The notes: generated from the sequence alone by a model not told the origin. Shown: positions 49,706 to 60,681, numbered from the stretch's first letter. The stretch: DNA of 64,000 bases from Klebsiella sp. RHBSTW-00484 (GCF_013705725.1 NZ_CP055481.1:3472001-3536000), one strand, 5' to 3'. Made by a program: numbers and translations.

Positions 49706-49734
49706 TCTGAGAGGGCCGTAAAGCCTTCAGAGAT

Positions 49735-49768
49735 AAAAAAACCGCTGATGATCTCAGCGGTTTTTTTT
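49735..49768 (+). terminator. Terminator after tcyP
   Basis: Stem ACCGCTGA/TCAGCGGT with a five-base loop, flanked by A6 and T8, so it can act in both directions for tcyP and cedA. Confidence 0.9.
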
Positions 49769-49784
49769 GTTTTAGCTCGCGCCC

Positions 49785-50024
49785 TCAGGCATCTATCTCG
49801 CCTTCCTGCCTCATCTGCTCCGCCCAGCGCTGCGCCGCTTCCGGCACGTTAAACGGCGGTGAACGGCGAAAATGTTCGTCCACCAGCACAAAGGCGACGT
49901 ACTTATTGCGCAGCACCCAGACATCGCGAAACCCGTCCATTTTGACGGCGTGTTCCGGCGGCGCTGGCTCCACTCGAGGCACGTAGCTAATGACCTGACG
50001 ATTTTGTTGGCGATGTGGTTTCAT
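49785..50024 (-). CDS. cedA: Cell division activator CedA
   Basis: A 79-residue protein close to E. coli CedA (80 residues), starting MKPHRQQNRQVISYVPRVEP at 50024. The double-stranded-DNA-binding fold is recognisable from FRDVWVLRNKYVAFVLVDEH and the C-terminal AAQRWAEQMRQEGE helix. It restores division when chromosomes overreplicate and has been found associated with RNA polymerase. It is divergent from katE, as in E. coli. Confidence 0.95.
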   Translation of the reverse strand: MKPHRQQNRQVISYVPRVEPAPPEHAVKMDGFRDVWVLRNKYVAFVLVDEHFRRSPPFNVPEAAQRWAEQMRQEGEIDA

Positions 50025-50220
50025 CACAAATAGATTCACTAAACAAAGCGGGAAACATAAACCCCTATCATAGCTGAAAGCGCCCCCTTTCGTCGCCCCC
50101 TGCTTATTATCCTTAAAAGGTAAAAGTCCTGGAATAAAATCTGATGGAACAGATGTTCTATAGTTAGAAGGGTTTTGGTTCAGCAACGACCATTTTCAGT
50201 AATGAAAACAGGAGCGAGCA

Positions 50221-52479
50221 ATGTCAGATAAACACCATAAACCACAAACCCACCAGTCACCGGTTCACGATGACCGGGAAGCGAAGCCAGGTCTCGATTC
50301 TTTAGCACCCAATGACCAGAACTGGCGACCCACGCCGCACCCCACAGCTCCGGGTGAAGTACCGACCGCGCCTGGCAGTATAAAAGCCCCGGATACGCAT
50401 AGCGATAAGCTTGACGCGCTGGATGATCATCGTAAAGGCGGCGAGGATTTTGCGCTCACCACCAACCAGGGCGTACGTATCGCTGACGATCAAAACTCGC
50501 TGCGTGCGGGCAAACGTGGCCCCACGCTGCTGGAAGATTTTATCCTGCGCGAGAAAATTACCCATTTTGACCATGAACGCATCCCCGAGAGGATCGTCCA
50601 CGCCCGAGGCTCCGCAGCGCACGGCTACTTTCAGCCCTATAGCAACCTGAGCGACATCACCAAAGCCGATTTTCTCTCCGACCCGGAGAAGAAAACCCCG
50701 GTTTTCGTGCGCTTTTCTACCGTCCAGGGCGGTGCAGGGTCCGCCGATACGGTGCGCGACATCCGCGGTTTCGCCACCAAGTTCTATACCGACGAGGGCA
50801 TTTTTGATCTGGTCGGCAATAACACCCCCATCTTCTTTATCCAGGACGCGCTCAAATTCCCTGATTTCGTCCATGCGGTAAAACCGGAACCTCACTGGGC
50901 CGTCCCGCAAGGGCAAAGTGCACATGACACCTTTTGGGACTACGTATCACTACAGCCAGAAACGCTGCACAACGTAATGTGGGCGATGTCCGATCGCGGT
51001 TTACCCCGCAGCTATCGCACGATGGAAGGGTTCGGTATCCATACCTTCCGCCTGATAAATGCCGAAGGCAAAGCAACCTTTGTACGTTTTCACTGGAAAC
51101 CAGTAGCGGGCAAGGCCTCTCTGGTGTGGGATGAGTCGCAGAAGCTGACAGGTCGCGATCCTGATTTCCATCGTCGCGATTTATGGGAAGCCATTGAAGC
51201 GGGAGATTTCCCCGAGTATGAACTGGGGCTACAGCTCATCCCCGAGGAGGATGAGTTTGCCTATGACTTCGATCTGCTGGACCCCACCAAGCTTATCCCG
51301 GAAGCGCTGGTCCCTGTTCAACGGGTCGGGAAAATGGTCCTCAATCGTAACCCGGATAATTTCTTTGCCGAAAATGAACAGGCTGCGTTTCATCCCGGGC
51401 ACATCGTGCCGGGGATAGATTTCAGCAACGATCCGCTGCTGCAGGGCCGTTTATTTTCCTATACCGATACGCAGATTAGCCGCCTTGGCGGGCCTAATTT
51501 CCATGAGATTCCTATTAATAAGCCCACCTGCCCGTATCATAATTTCCAGCGCGACGGTATGCATCGCATGGATATTGATACCAACCCGGCAAACTATGAA
51601 CCTAACTCAATCAACGATAACTGGCCCCGCGAGACGCCGCCAGCCGCTAAACGCGGAGGATTCGAATCCTACGCCGAGCGGGTAGACGGCGAAAAAATTC
51701 GCCAGCGCAGCCCGTCGTTCGGCGAATACTACTCTCAGCCTCTACTGTTTTGGCGCAGCCAGACGCCACTTGAGCAGCAGCATATTATCGACGGTTTTAG
51801 CTTCGAACTGAGCAAAGTCGTCAGAGAGTGGATCCGCGAGAGGGTTGTCGAACAACTGGCGCATATCGACCTGCAGCTGGCTCAGGCTGTGGGTAAAAAT
51901 CTCGGTATCGAACTCACTGACGACCAGCGTAGCATCACGCCGCCGCCGGATGTTAATGGTTTGAAAAAGGACCCTACGCTAAGCCTGTATGCCATTCCCA
52001 GCGGCGATGTAAAAGGCCGCGTGGTGGCGGTGTTACTTAACGATCGTCCGGTCGCCAAAGAGCTGTTGGTGCTGCTGAAAGCGCTCAAGGCCAAGGGAGT
52101 GCATGCCAAACTGCTCTATTCACGAATGGGTAAAGTGAAGGCTGATGATGGCACCACGTTGCCGGTTGCCGGGACCTTTGCCGGTTCGCCGTCATTAACC
52201 GTAGATGCGGTCATCGTTCCCGGCGGCGATCTGCAAAGCCTGAGCAACAACGGCGACTTCCACTATTACCTGCTGGAGGCCTACAAACATCTGAAGCCGA
52301 TTCTACTGGCAGGCGATGCCAGACCGTGTAAAACGTCGCTTCAGGTCGCCAGCAAGGGCGAAGAAGGGATCGTGGAGACAAATGCGATAGATGGCAAATC
52401 CATGGATGAACTGATCACCCTGATGGCGGCGCATCGGGTGTGGTCAAGAAGCGCTAAAATCGCCGCAATTCCTGCATAA
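50221..52479 (+). CDS. katE: Catalase HPII
   Basis: A 752-residue large-subunit monofunctional catalase, matching E. coli KatE (753). The catalytic His is in [14 protein letters not shown] and the conserved Asn region follows in the [20 protein letters not shown] segment. The C-terminal 150 residues ([20 protein letters not shown] onwards) form the extra flavodoxin/DJ-1-like domain of HPII enzymes. It detoxifies hydrogen peroxide in stationary phase and is RpoS dependent in E. coli. Confidence 0.97.
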   Translation: MSDKHHKPQTHQSPVHDDREAKPGLDSLAPNDQNWRPTPHPTAPGEVPTAPGSIKAPDTHSDKLDALDDHRKGGEDFALTTNQGVRIADDQNSLRAGKRGPTLLEDFILREKITHFDHERIPERIVHARGSAAHGYFQPYSNLSDITKADFLSDPEKKTPVFVRFSTVQGGAGSADTVRDIRGFATKFYTDEGIFDLVGNNTPIFFIQDALKFPDFVHAVKPEPHWAVPQGQSAHDTFWDYVSLQPETLHNVMWAMSDRGLPRSYRTMEGFGIHTFRLINAEGKATFVRFHWKPVAGKASLVWDESQKLTGRDPDFHRRDLWEAIEAGDFPEYELGLQLIPEEDEFAYDFDLLDPTKLIPEALVPVQRVGKMVLNRNPDNFFAENEQAAFHPGHIVPGIDFSNDPLLQGRLFSYTDTQISRLGGPNFHEIPINKPTCPYHNFQRDGMHRMDIDTNPANYEPNSINDNWPRETPPAAKRGGFESYAERVDGEKIRQRSPSFGEYYSQPLLFWRSQTPLEQQHIIDGFSFELSKVVREWIRERVVEQLAHIDLQLAQAVGKNLGIELTDDQRSITPPPDVNGLKKDPTLSLYAIPSGDVKGRVVAVLLNDRPVAKELLVLLKALKAKGVHAKLLYSRMGKVKADDGTTLPVAGTFAGSPSLTVDAVIVPGGDLQSLSNNGDFHYYLLEAYKHLKPILLAGDARPCKTSLQVASKGEEGIVETNAIDGKSMDELITLMAAHRVWSRSAKIAAIPA

Positions 52480-52485
52480 AAAACA

Positions 52486-52509
52486 AGGCCCAGCATAAAT
52501 GCCGGGCCT
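52486..52509. terminator. Bidirectional terminator between katE and chbG
   Basis: Stem AGGCCC/GGGCCT with a 12-base interior that itself can pair in part (GCATAAATGC). Located between two convergent genes. Confidence 0.7.
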
Positions 52510-52518
52510 CTTTACCGG

Positions 52519-53277
52519 TCACACGTCGCGATAGGTTCCGAGCCGATAGCCGTGTTCGGCTATCGCGTACTTCAGCGAATCAGACGTCAGCACGTCCAGC
52601 TCGGTCAGACGCGGGTAACAATAAGCGCTGCCCATAATGGTGTTATCGACAAAAGCCGGGTGGCACATCACTTCCAGCGACTTTTCATCACGCTGGATGG
52701 ATGCTTCCAGAGTTTGCAGAAACAGCCCTTCACAAACGGCTTCACCATAAAATTCACTGGCAAATCCATCGCTGCTGCGCGCTGCATCCTGCTCCAGCCC
52801 GGAAAGGGTCGCCAGTTGGCGGTCGATGCGCATCGCCACGCCCTTCTCACGTGCAAACGCCGCCACGATGGGGTAGATCTGCGCAATCATATGCACATGG
52901 TGATGGCTATCAATATGCGTCGGCTCATAACCAAACAGCTCGACAAACCGGCGATACTGGCACTCCAGCTCGTGCGCGATTTCATCCAGCGGCAGGCTAT
53001 CCTCTTCCGCCATCTGCCAAATCCACTTACCCAGTCGCCCTTCGCGGGTTAAGCCCGGCATCGCCGACAACGGCTCGCCAAGCGTCAGGACAAAGTGCAT
53101 TCCGACCGCCAGCTCCGGTACGCAGCGGCTGAGCTGGGCGGCGTGGCTAATCGCCGCGCCGTTGACCAGTGCCGTCGTGGAGGTGACCAGACCATTTTTG
53201 CAAGCTTCGACAATACCGTAGTTCTGCCCCTTGCTGAGGCCAAAATCATCGGCATTCACGATCAACACGCGTTCCAT
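52519..53277 (-). CDS. chbG: Chitooligosaccharide deacetylase ChbG
   Basis: A 252-residue YdjC-family deacetylase ([20 protein letters not shown]). Metal-binding motifs NADDFG and DSHHHVHM are intact. It removes one acetyl group from chitobiose-6-phosphate, which is needed for the ChbR inducer and ChbF hydrolysis. Last gene of the chb operon, 12 bases after chbF. Confidence 0.96.
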   Translation of the reverse strand: MERVLIVNADDFGLSKGQNYGIVEACKNGLVTSTTALVNGAAISHAAQLSRCVPELAVGMHFVLTLGEPLSAMPGLTREGRLGKWIWQMAEEDSLPLDEIAHELECQYRRFVELFGYEPTHIDSHHHVHMIAQIYPIVAAFAREKGVAMRIDRQLATLSGLEQDAARSSDGFASEFYGEAVCEGLFLQTLEASIQRDEKSLEVMCHPAFVDNTIMGSAYCYPRLTELDVLTSDSLKYAIAEHGYRLGTYRDV

Positions 53278-53289
53278 GAGCCGCTCCCT

Positions 53290-54636
53290 TTACTGTTTCA
53301 GTTTTTCGATAGTCGCCGCAAAGTTTGGCAGCCATTGCTCGTGCGCGAGGATCATCTCCCGCGCCAGCTTCTCGGCATCGCGATCGGAGTGGATCAGCGG
53401 GCTCAGGTTAAGCGCCAACAGGACATCATCCAGCTTGCCGCTGATTGCCGCTTCGCTGGCCGCCACTTCAAAACCCTTAATGGTGTAAATCAGCCCCAGC
53501 ACTTTCTCATCGAAATGCGTGATGCGCGGTGTCGGCTTCGCACCATCACGGCCCAGCGTGCAGGTCATTTCCACCGCCCAGTCGGCCGGGATGTTATCAA
53601 TGTGGCCATGATGCGGCACGTTCACGTAGTGTTCGGCCTGCTTATCATTGTAGATGGCGTTGATCACTTCACAGGCTGCGTCTGAGTAGTATGCCCCGCC
53701 GCGCTGCTCCAGCTCTTTCGGTTTGATGTTCAGATCCGGATTTTTATACAGCTCGAACAGCTGTTTCTCAACTTTCTGCACAACCTGTGCGCGCGCACCG
53801 CCTTTATAGTACTCGCCCATTTCAATCGCCAGCATCTCTTTTGGCTTGAAGTAGTAGAGCAAATAGGAGCACGGAATCAGGCGCAGTGAGCGAATCAGCC
53901 CTTCGCTAAACGGCAGATCAAAGATATTTTTTACTGAGTTCGCGGTCAGACGACCGGAAGCCACGCCGTCCAGCAGCTCGTCAAAGCGCGAAACGCCGTT
54001 AACAAGCACGTCGCGAACAAACACCAGGTGATTCAGACCAAACAGATCGATGTTCAGCTCGTCGCTCGGACTCAGCTTCAGCACGTCGGTGATAAACATT
54101 TTCATGCCGATCGGAATATTGCACACGCCGATAAAGCGCTTAAAGCCGGTGTGGCGATAGACCGCTTCGGTCACCATACCTGCCGGGTTGGTAAAGTTAA
54201 TCACCCAGGCGTTCGGGCAGACTTCCTGCACATCTTTTACGATGTCAAAAATGACCGGAATAGTGCGCAGGCCTTTAAACAGACCGCCCGCACCGTTGGT
54301 TTCCTGGCCTAAATAACCATGGCTCAGCGGAATGCGTTCGTCTTTCTCACGCGCCTTCAGTTGGCCAACGCGCAGTTGAGTGGTCACGAAATCCGCCCCT
54401 TCCAGCGCCGCGCGGCGATCGAGGGTTTTATAGACTTTCATCGGCACGCCGGCTTTTTCCACCATGCGCTGGCACAGGGCGTGGATAATATCGAGCTTTT
54501 CCTGCCCTTCTGCGACGTCCACCAGCCACAGTTCGGTAATTGGCAGTTCATGATAACGTTTCAGGAACCCTTCCAGTAATTCCGGGGTATAGCTGCTGCC
54601 GCCACCGATAGTCACGACTTTCAATTTCTGGCTCAT
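53290..54636 (-). CDS. chbF: 6-phospho-beta-glucosidase ChbF (GH4)
   Basis: A 448-residue glycoside hydrolase family 4 enzyme using NAD and a divalent metal. It starts MSQKLKVVTIGGGSSYTPEL, with the Rossmann Gly motif, and has INFTNPAGMVTEAV and the metal-site segment FIGVCNIPIGMKMF. It splits phosphorylated chitobiose after deacetylation by ChbG. It lies between chbR and chbG, as in E. coli. Confidence 0.96.
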   Translation of the reverse strand: MSQKLKVVTIGGGSSYTPELLEGFLKRYHELPITELWLVDVAEGQEKLDIIHALCQRMVEKAGVPMKVYKTLDRRAALEGADFVTTQLRVGQLKAREKDERIPLSHGYLGQETNGAGGLFKGLRTIPVIFDIVKDVQEVCPNAWVINFTNPAGMVTEAVYRHTGFKRFIGVCNIPIGMKMFITDVLKLSPSDELNIDLFGLNHLVFVRDVLVNGVSRFDELLDGVASGRLTANSVKNIFDLPFSEGLIRSLRLIPCSYLLYYFKPKEMLAIEMGEYYKGGARAQVVQKVEKQLFELYKNPDLNIKPKELEQRGGAYYSDAACEVINAIYNDKQAEHYVNVPHHGHIDNIPADWAVEMTCTLGRDGAKPTPRITHFDEKVLGLIYTIKGFEVAASEAAISGKLDDVLLALNLSPLIHSDRDAEKLAREMILAHEQWLPNFAATIEKLKQ

Positions 54637-54745
54637 TATTTTCTCCCTTGTGGACTACGCATGTACGTACCCCACTCTCCGTTTAAATACGGACAGTTAA
54701 CTTGAATATTTAGGGTATAGACCGCGCGGAATATTCCGCGCCCGC

Positions 54746-55585
54746 TTAATTAATACTGGTGAGATGCTTCCGATAACTGCTGGGGGTAAATGAAGTCAGC
54801 TTTTTGAATGTTTTAATAAACAAACTTGGGCTACTATACCCCGACTCATAGGCAATATCGGTCACCGAGTAGTTGGTTATCTCTAACTGTTTCTTGGCGA
54901 AGTTGATACGAATATCATTAATTATCTGCATCGGCGTTTTTGCATAATAACGTTGGGTCGCGCGGGTTAAGTACTCCTGAGTTTTCCCGGAGAGCTCAAC
55001 CATATTTTCCAGTGCGCACTCGCCAAACTTAAGATTATCGTGCATCCCCTCGACGGCATTTTTCAACCATTGCGGAATCACATCTTCCACGGGTTCCTCG
55101 CGGTAATGCCGTAAACGATTAAGGGTGTAAAACGAGACCAGTTCGATAAATTCGTCAAATTCAGTTTCACGAAAATTCAGCGATGCAATAACCGACTCAA
55201 TGTAACTGAGAAAAGTACTTTTGACGCCGTAGACCTGAGAAGCAACCACACCAAACGGTATCAGCGGCAGATAGTGTTTCTCAAAGAAACTTTTGCTAAT
55301 GCCGACGTTAAGAATGCGTGTCGCGCCAAATTCATAAAAACTCTGGTGATGCGACCCCATCGGGATGAAGACAAAATCCCCGCGCTCCAGCAGCACCCGC
55401 TTACCATTAATGACCTGATAATAGCGGCCGGTTAAAACGATGGTGTACTCGTAATAATCATGCTGGTGAAGCCCGCTCACGCTCTCCGTTTTGTTATAAA
55501 TGACCACATGAAAGTTTTTGCCGTTGAACAGTTGTTGCTCCCGGGCGGTACTGATTTCAGTGGTCATCATCTTTGGTTGCCTCAT
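54746..55585 (-). CDS. chbR: AraC-type regulator ChbR
   Basis: A 279-residue dual regulator of the chb operon, near the E. coli length of 280. Residues 15-110 hold the cupin sensing domain ([20 protein letters not shown]) and the last 100 residues the two helix-turn-helix motifs ([40 protein letters not shown]). It represses without, and activates with, the deacetylated sugar phosphate. Start choice between 55585 and an ATG 15-18 bases downstream is uncertain. Confidence 0.95.
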   Translation of the reverse strand: MRQPKMMTTEISTAREQQLFNGKNFHVVIYNKTESVSGLHQHDYYEYTIVLTGRYYQVINGKRVLLERGDFVFIPMGSHHQSFYEFGATRILNVGISKSFFEKHYLPLIPFGVVASQVYGVKSTFLSYIESVIASLNFRETEFDEFIELVSFYTLNRLRHYREEPVEDVIPQWLKNAVEGMHDNLKFGECALENMVELSGKTQEYLTRATQRYYAKTPMQIINDIRINFAKKQLEITNYSVTDIAYESGYSSPSLFIKTFKKLTSFTPSSYRKHLTSIN

Positions 55586-55597
55586 CGTGTCGATGAC

Positions 55598-55945
55598 CTA
55601 TTGTACCTTCTCGTGCAGCTCAATCAATTCGGCAACCAACTCACGAGCCAGCATTGAGGTCATTAGATGATCCTGCGCATGAACCAGCACCAGGCTCACC
55701 TTCACTTTACCTTCGCCTTCATCGCTCTCAATCAGTTGCGTTTGCACCAGATGCGCTTCGCTCAGGGCCACCCTTGATTGCTCCATCATGGCTTTCGCTG
55801 CCTCGAAGTCGCCTTTCTTTGCCTGCTTCAGTGCGCCGTAGGCCAGACTGCGTGCTTGCCCGGAGTTGATAATCAGCCCCATCACCACCTCTTCGAGGTC
55901 GTTTATCGGCGTGTCTTCTGCTGCGATATTATCCAGATCAAACAT
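55598..55945 (-). CDS. chbA: Chitobiose PTS enzyme IIA (ChbA)
   Basis: A 115-residue lactose/cellobiose-type IIA. The ATG at 55945 is 6 bases behind GAGGGA; an ATG two codons upstream touches that site. The phosphorylated His is in VSLVLVHAQDHLMTSML. It passes the phosphate from HPr to ChbB. Located between chbC and chbR. Confidence 0.95.
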   Translation of the reverse strand: MFDLDNIAAEDTPINDLEEVVMGLIINSGQARSLAYGALKQAKKGDFEAAKAMMEQSRVALSEAHLVQTQLIESDEGEGKVKVSLVLVHAQDHLMTSMLARELVAELIELHEKVQ

Positions 55946-55998
55946 AATCATTCCCTCGTTGCTCAGGCGGTACGGGAAACCTCCCGTACCGCTCGATA

Positions 55999-57357
55999 TT
56001 AGAATTTCAGTGCGTTAGCGATATCTTCTTCGCTCTCTTCCTGCTCAATGACGCCCTGCGCTTTGTTGGAAATTATCACAAACGGCAGGTAGACCAGCGT
56101 GGCTATACCCAGGTTGAACAGTGCGAGTAACAGTGCAGCAACGCTGCCGTTAGTGTTAAAGAAGGCACCCAAACCGGTCGGCATGGTCCACGGCGCGATG
56201 TTGGTAATCGGCGGGATGATGCCCAGGGTGTAAGCGGTCATGGTGATAGCCGCCAGCAGAGGCTGAATCAGAATGAACGGGATAAACATCACCGGGTTCA
56301 TAATAATCGGCAGACCGAACAGGATTGGCTCGTTAATCTGGAAGATGCCTGACGGCAGCGCCAACTTCGCAACCTGACGATGATCCTCACGACGTGAAGC
56401 GATGAAGATAGCGATGATTAAGCCCAGAGTCGCACCGGTACCGCCAAGGAAGATGTAGGAATCAAGCATCGGCTTGGCCCACATATGGAAGCTCTTACCT
56501 GCGGCCAGCGCGGCTTCGACAGAACCATACTGCTGATAGGTCGCGATATTTTCCAGCGCCCACGGCGTCATGATTCCGCTATCCAGCGCCGACAGCGCCA
56601 GCGAACCGTGTACACCGAAGAACCACAGCAGTGAGGTGAAAATCACATACGCCCAGCCAACGACGGCACCCATTGAGGCCAGCGGCGTGGAGATGGTATC
56701 CATGATGATCTGGTGGAAGTTCGTGCCCCAGTGGGTCAGAGCCCAGGAGATAATCCCCATGATCGACAGTATAATAAAGGCCGGAATGACCGCCGAGAAT
56801 GAGCGGGAAACCGAAGCCGGTACGCTGGACGGCAGCGTAATGACCCAATTACGATGAACGATGAAGGTGAACATCTCGGCAACGACCAAACCGATCACGA
56901 TACCGGAAATAATATTAGCGCCGCCTAACCAGTTAGCGCCAACGGCGTAGGCCTCACCCACGCTATAAGGCGTAACGGTCATAAATGCCGCGACGGCCAG
57001 TAAGCCTGCCGCCATCGGGTCCACTTTACGCTCTTCAGCTAATGCGGAACCGATAAAGAAAGGCGCCATCAGCGACATAATACCCAGCGTACCGTTATAA
57101 ACGTTACCGCCGATAGCTTTAAAACCGTTAAGGGTTTCAATTGTAGAAGCATCCAGACGAATGCCCATTGAATAAAAGAAAGAGCCGTCGCCAAAGCTCA
57201 GAAATACGTTGTTAATTAGAACAAACATTGCCCCAGCTAGCGTCAATGGCATTAACTTAATAAAGCCGTTCTTAATTGCATTGACGTGAGGTTGTCTTCC
57301 TATTCTGACGGCAAAAGGAAGGAGTACCTTTTCAAGCGAATCAATCACTTTACTCAT
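55999..57357 (-). CDS. chbC: Chitobiose PTS enzyme IIC (ChbC)
   Basis: A 452-residue membrane permease of the lactose/cellobiose PTS group ([20 protein letters not shown]). About ten hydrophobic segments, with the substrate-site motifs [20 protein letters not shown]. It transports N,N'-diacetylchitobiose with phosphorylation. Its translation start lies downstream of a 167-base intergenic region bearing the ChiX-complementary site. Confidence 0.96.
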   Translation of the reverse strand: MSKVIDSLEKVLLPFAVRIGRQPHVNAIKNGFIKLMPLTLAGAMFVLINNVFLSFGDGSFFYSMGIRLDASTIETLNGFKAIGGNVYNGTLGIMSLMAPFFIGSALAEERKVDPMAAGLLAVAAFMTVTPYSVGEAYAVGANWLGGANIISGIVIGLVVAEMFTFIVHRNWVITLPSSVPASVSRSFSAVIPAFIILSIMGIISWALTHWGTNFHQIIMDTISTPLASMGAVVGWAYVIFTSLLWFFGVHGSLALSALDSGIMTPWALENIATYQQYGSVEAALAAGKSFHMWAKPMLDSYIFLGGTGATLGLIIAIFIASRREDHRQVAKLALPSGIFQINEPILFGLPIIMNPVMFIPFILIQPLLAAITMTAYTLGIIPPITNIAPWTMPTGLGAFFNTNGSVAALLLALFNLGIATLVYLPFVIISNKAQGVIEQEESEEDIANALKF

Positions 57358-57404
57358 AATAAATACCCTTTAAGGCCGTAATATAATTATTACGGCGATG
57401 ATGG

Positions 57405-57425
57405 ATGAAATTACTCTTTGACGGG
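57405..57425 (-). promoter_or_regulatory. ChiX sRNA pairing (decoy) site between chbB and chbC
   Basis: The plus strand reads ATGAAATTACTCTTTGACGGG, nearly identical to the remembered ChiX sRNA segment with one change, so the chb mRNA is complementary to ChiX. In E. coli and Salmonella this intergenic site traps ChiX when the operon is induced, thereby derepressing the chitoporin gene. The same location supports the call. Confidence 0.8.
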
Positions 57426-57524
57426 AAAATAAACTCTCGATACTCCGGACAGTAAAGTGGCTAAAACCACCCCTACGAAGTTGTTAGCATTGCTATCCGA
57501 AATATGTCGAGTTTTAAAATAAAA

Positions 57525-57845
57525 TTATTGTGCAGCAGCTTTCTTAATGGCCGCAACGGCCGCTTTCAAAACACCTAAACCATCAATCTTACCGTATAAA
57601 ACCGAGTCAATGACTTCCACAGGTTTATTTGGCAGTAAACGTTGAATATCTGGCAGCATATAAGATATCTGCGGACCTAATAGAACGACATCGGCTTCAG
57701 GCCCTTTTTCACCGGCCAGCGTTTCCGGGAATGCTTCAATAACGACCGGCACTTCGTATTTCTCGGCCTGAGCGCGCATTTTAGAAACCAGCAGCGATGT
57801 AGACATCCCGGCGGAACAAAATAGGTAGATATGTTTCTTTTCCAT
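57525..57845 (-). CDS. chbB: Chitobiose PTS enzyme IIB (ChbB)
   Basis: A 106-residue IIB protein ([20 protein letters not shown]), the first gene of the operon. The phosphorylated Cys10 lies in the [10 protein letters not shown] loop. It takes phosphate from ChbA and gives it to the sugar bound by ChbC. The promoter region upstream (57846-58070) should hold ChbR, NagC and CRP sites, which were not mapped. Confidence 0.96.
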   Translation of the reverse strand: MEKKHIYLFCSAGMSTSLLVSKMRAQAEKYEVPVVIEAFPETLAGEKGPEADVVLLGPQISYMLPDIQRLLPNKPVEVIDSVLYGKIDGLGVLKAAVAAIKKAAAQ

Positions 57846-58074
57846 GAACGCTTCCTCAATGTGTGTGACCTGCGCTCTCTGCATCCTGATGCCTGAGAGC
57901 CGGGTAAGACATGTTTTCTTTCAATTAGTATTGTTTATGCATTGAGTATACGGCATCACCCGGAACCAGGATAATTCCTCCTTGAACAAAATTGTCTCTC
58001 ATTGACCTTACGTTTTGACTACCCTCACATTTCCCTCAAATAATTCGCGCAATTAAATAAGCATGACAAATCAT

Positions 58075-58100
58075 AAAAAAGCCCGACCACTGGTCGGGCT
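58075..58100 (-). terminator. Terminator after osmE
   Basis: Minus-strand stem AGCCCGACCA/TGGTCGGGCT with six T, 30 bases after the osmE stop. Confidence 0.9.
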
Positions 58101-58129
58101 TACGTAGAAATCAGCAATACGGCGGTATC

Positions 58130-58468
58130 TTACTTGCTGTTGCGCGGATCCGTGTCGTACTCTGCGCAGGTCTGATAGCCAGAATTGATAACGTGTCCCG
58201 TATCGTCTAAGGCAACAAAATAGGTTTCAATTTTACCATCGCGTTGACCCAGGATGTATGTCTGGCAGGTACCACGCGCATGAATCATGGTGACTTCAGA
58301 TGAAGGTTTACCGGCAATTTGCGTTACCTGAGCACGGGTCATACCTTTTTTGACGTCTTTAACCACCGGCTGCGTGAACTGATCTTTGGTACGGTCATAG
58401 GCCGTACACCCTGCCAGCATAGTCAATACTGCTGCTGCGCCCAGAAATCCTGCAAAATTCTTGTTCAT
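58130..58468 (-). CDS. osmE: Osmotically inducible lipoprotein OsmE
   Basis: A 112-residue lipoprotein of the SmpA/OmlA (BamE-like) family, same length as in E. coli. The signal [20 protein letters not shown] ends with the lipobox LAGC; the mature part has [20 protein letters not shown], the usual SmpA-fold motif. It is induced by high osmolarity and RpoS in E. coli. Divergent from nadE. Confidence 0.95.
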   Translation of the reverse strand: MNKNFAGFLGAAAVLTMLAGCTAYDRTKDQFTQPVVKDVKKGMTRAQVTQIAGKPSSEVTMIHARGTCQTYILGQRDGKIETYFVALDDTGHVINSGYQTCAEYDTDPRNSK

Positions 58469-58698
58469 ATACCATCCTCTTTTTTTTGGCGTGTTAATAA
58501 GCCTGGAATAAATATCGTTATTTTTCAAGCCGAAGGTGGAAATGAGCAAAAATTAAGAGCTTTCCAATAATAAAAGCTATGTCCTTGAGGTTGCATGCTT
58601 TTGCGTCACTCAAAACTGTGATCCTTGTCGTTTTACCGTCAAAGAGGTAGCTTAAACCCTTGCTGATTGCCAAACAGATTCACTTCCCGGAGGGCGCG

Positions 58699-59526
58699 AT
58701 GACGCTACAACAAGAAATTATTCAGGCACTGGGCGCAAAACCCCAGATCGATGTCGAAGGCGAGATACGCCGCAGCGTAGACTTTCTCAAGTCTTACCTG
58801 CAAACGTATCCTTTTATTAAATCACTGGTTCTTGGCATCAGCGGCGGACAGGACTCAACGCTGACCGGCAAACTGTGCCAGATGGCCATCAACGAGCTGC
58901 GAGCCGAAACGGGCGATAGTACCCTGCAATTTATTGCCGTCCGTTTGCCCTACGGCGTGCAGGCGGATGAGCAGGATTGCCAGGATGCCATCGCCTTTAT
59001 TCAGCCGGATCACGTATTAACGGTCAATATTAAAGGCGCTGTGCTGGCCAGCGAACAGGCACTGCGTGAAACGGGCATCGAACTTAGCGACTTTGTTCGC
59101 GGCAATGAAAAAGCCCGTGAACGTATGAAGGCGCAGTACAGTATTGCGGGGATGACCCACGGCGTGGTGGTCGGGACCGACCATGCTGCGGAAGCGATTA
59201 CTGGATTCTTCACCAAATACGGCGACGGCGGTACCGACATTAACCCCATTTTCCGCCTCAACAAACGTCAGGGCAAACAGCTACTGGCGCAGTTAGGCTG
59301 TCCGGAACATCTGTATAAAAAGCTACCGACCGCCGATCTTGAAGACGATCGCCCCTCCCTGCCCGACGAAGTGGCGCTGGGCGTGACCTACGACAACATT
59401 GACGACTATCTGGAAGGCAAAACATTGGACGAGAAAATCGCCAAAACCATCGAAGGCTGGTATCTGAAAACCGAACATAAACGTCGGCCGCCGATTACCG
59501 TATTCGACGACTTCTGGAAAAAGTAG
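58699..59526 (+). CDS. nadE: NH3-dependent NAD+ synthetase
   Basis: A 275-residue enzyme ([20 protein letters not shown]) making NAD from deamido-NAD, ammonia and ATP. The PP-loop SGGQDST is present in [14 protein letters not shown], followed by the usual [12 protein letters not shown] and [20 protein letters not shown] segments. The start at 58699 fits the E. coli length. A GGAGGG sequence lies upstream. Confidence 0.97.
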   Translation: MTLQQEIIQALGAKPQIDVEGEIRRSVDFLKSYLQTYPFIKSLVLGISGGQDSTLTGKLCQMAINELRAETGDSTLQFIAVRLPYGVQADEQDCQDAIAFIQPDHVLTVNIKGAVLASEQALRETGIELSDFVRGNEKARERMKAQYSIAGMTHGVVVGTDHAAEAITGFFTKYGDGGTDINPIFRLNKRQGKQLLAQLGCPEHLYKKLPTADLEDDRPSLPDEVALGVTYDNIDDYLEGKTLDEKIAKTIEGWYLKTEHKRRPPITVFDDFWKK

Positions 59527-59597
59527 CGCCCCTCTCCTTTCACCCCGGCTCAGGTCGGGGTTGTTTTTTTACCCTTCTCTGCTTTTCTTGCAACTGC

Positions 59598-59724
59598 TAT
59601 ACCCTAAATAATTCAAGTTGCAGGAAGACGGCAAGTGAGCGAATCCCCGGGAGCTTACACTGGTAAGTGACTGGGGTGAACGAATGCAGCCAACACACAT
59701 GCAACTTGAAGTATGACGGGTATA
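59598..59724. repeat. ERIC element (127 bp)
   Basis: A full-length enterobacterial repetitive intergenic consensus element with terminal inverted repeats (TATACCCTAAATAATTCAAG ... ACTTGAAGTATGACGGGTAT) and the conserved AGTGACTGGGGTGAACG core. It lies between nadE and cho and ends directly at the cho SOS box. Confidence 0.92.
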
Positions 59725-59744
59725 TACTGGATAAATAAACAGCA
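59725..59744 (+). promoter_or_regulatory. LexA box of cho
   Basis: TACTGGATAAATAAACAGCA has CTGG-N8-ACAG, a near-consensus SOS box, 13 bases before the start codon. E. coli cho is SOS-regulated with a similar CTGG half-site. Confidence 0.82.
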
Positions 59745-59756
59745 CCAGGAGTGATA

Positions 59757-60617
59757 GTGGCAAGAAGGCAATCCGCACCGCGTCTCGAATTTGAAGCGGC
59801 AGCAATTTATGAATATCCCGAGCACCTGCGTTCATGGCTTGAAGCGCTGCCAAAGCAGCCAGGGGTGTACCTGTTTCACGGTGAAAGCGAGACTCTGCCG
59901 CTTTATATCGGGAAAAGCGTCAATATCCGCAGTCGGGTGCTGTCTCACCTGCGCACGCCGAACGAAGCCGCAATGCTACGCCAGGCACGGCGTATTACCT
60001 GGCAACGCACGGCGGGCGAACTCGGCGCTTTATTATTAGAAGCGCAGCTCATCAAAGAGCAGCAGCCTTTGTTCAATAAACGCCTGCGGCAAAACCGCCA
60101 GCTGTGTTCGTTACGTCTGACGGACTCCCGCCCGCAGGTGGTCTACGCGAGCGAACTGGATTTCTCACAGCAAAACGATCTCTATGGTCTGTTTGCAAAC
60201 CGCCGCACAGCGCTCCAGGCGCTGCAAAAAATCGCCGATGAACATCGCCTCTGTTACGGACTTATGGGGCTGGAACCGCTCAACCGTGGCCGCGCCTGCT
60301 TTCGTTCCGCGCTGGGCCGCTGCGCGGGTGCCTGCTGTGGTAAAGAAAGCACAGACGCGCACCATCAACGGCTACTGGAAAATATGCAAAAAATGCAGCT
60401 GGTATGCTGGCCGTGGCCCGGCGCGGTCGCTCTGGAAGAAAGCAGTGGTGACATGACGCAATATCACATCATTCATAACTGGCTGTGGCTGGGTGCCGTC
60501 GATTCTCTATCACAAGCGTCAGCGTTAACGCGCCTGTCGGCCAAATTTGATCATGACGGTTATAAAATATTGTGCAAACTGCTGCTCAGCGGCAGCTATA
60601 AGCTTCATCCGCTATGA
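59757..60617 (+). CDS. cho: Excinuclease Cho (UvrC homologue)
   Basis: A 286-residue single-GIY-YIG endonuclease. GTG at 59757 is preferred, 5 bases behind AGGAG (GTG 59751 possible). The GIY-YIG part has PGVYLFHGESETLPLYIGKS and RSRVLSHLRTPNEAAMLRQA; a cysteine cluster (CFRSALGRCAGACCGKES) follows. It makes the 3' incision at lesions that UvrC cannot process. A little shorter at the C-terminus than the E. coli protein. Confidence 0.95.
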   Translation: MARRQSAPRLEFEAAAIYEYPEHLRSWLEALPKQPGVYLFHGESETLPLYIGKSVNIRSRVLSHLRTPNEAAMLRQARRITWQRTAGELGALLLEAQLIKEQQPLFNKRLRQNRQLCSLRLTDSRPQVVYASELDFSQQNDLYGLFANRRTALQALQKIADEHRLCYGLMGLEPLNRGRACFRSALGRCAGACCGKESTDAHHQRLLENMQKMQLVCWPWPGAVALEESSGDMTQYHIIHNWLWLGAVDSLSQASALTRLSAKFDHDGYKILCKLLLSGSYKLHPL

Positions 60618-60638
60618 GCGGAGTTTAAGCCCCGGTTT

Positions 60639-60681
60639 TATACCCGTCATACTTCAAGCAACTCGAATTATTTTGGGTATA
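60639..60681. repeat. Core-deleted ERIC remnant acting as hairpin
   Basis: The two ERIC ends, TATACCCGTCATACTTCAAG and a reversed AATTATTTTGGGTATA end, are joined without the central 85 bases. The flanks AGCCCCGGT and ACCGGGGCT extend the palindrome (about 60627-60691), forming a strong stem between the convergent cho and DUF2207 genes, likely working as terminator. Confidence 0.75.
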
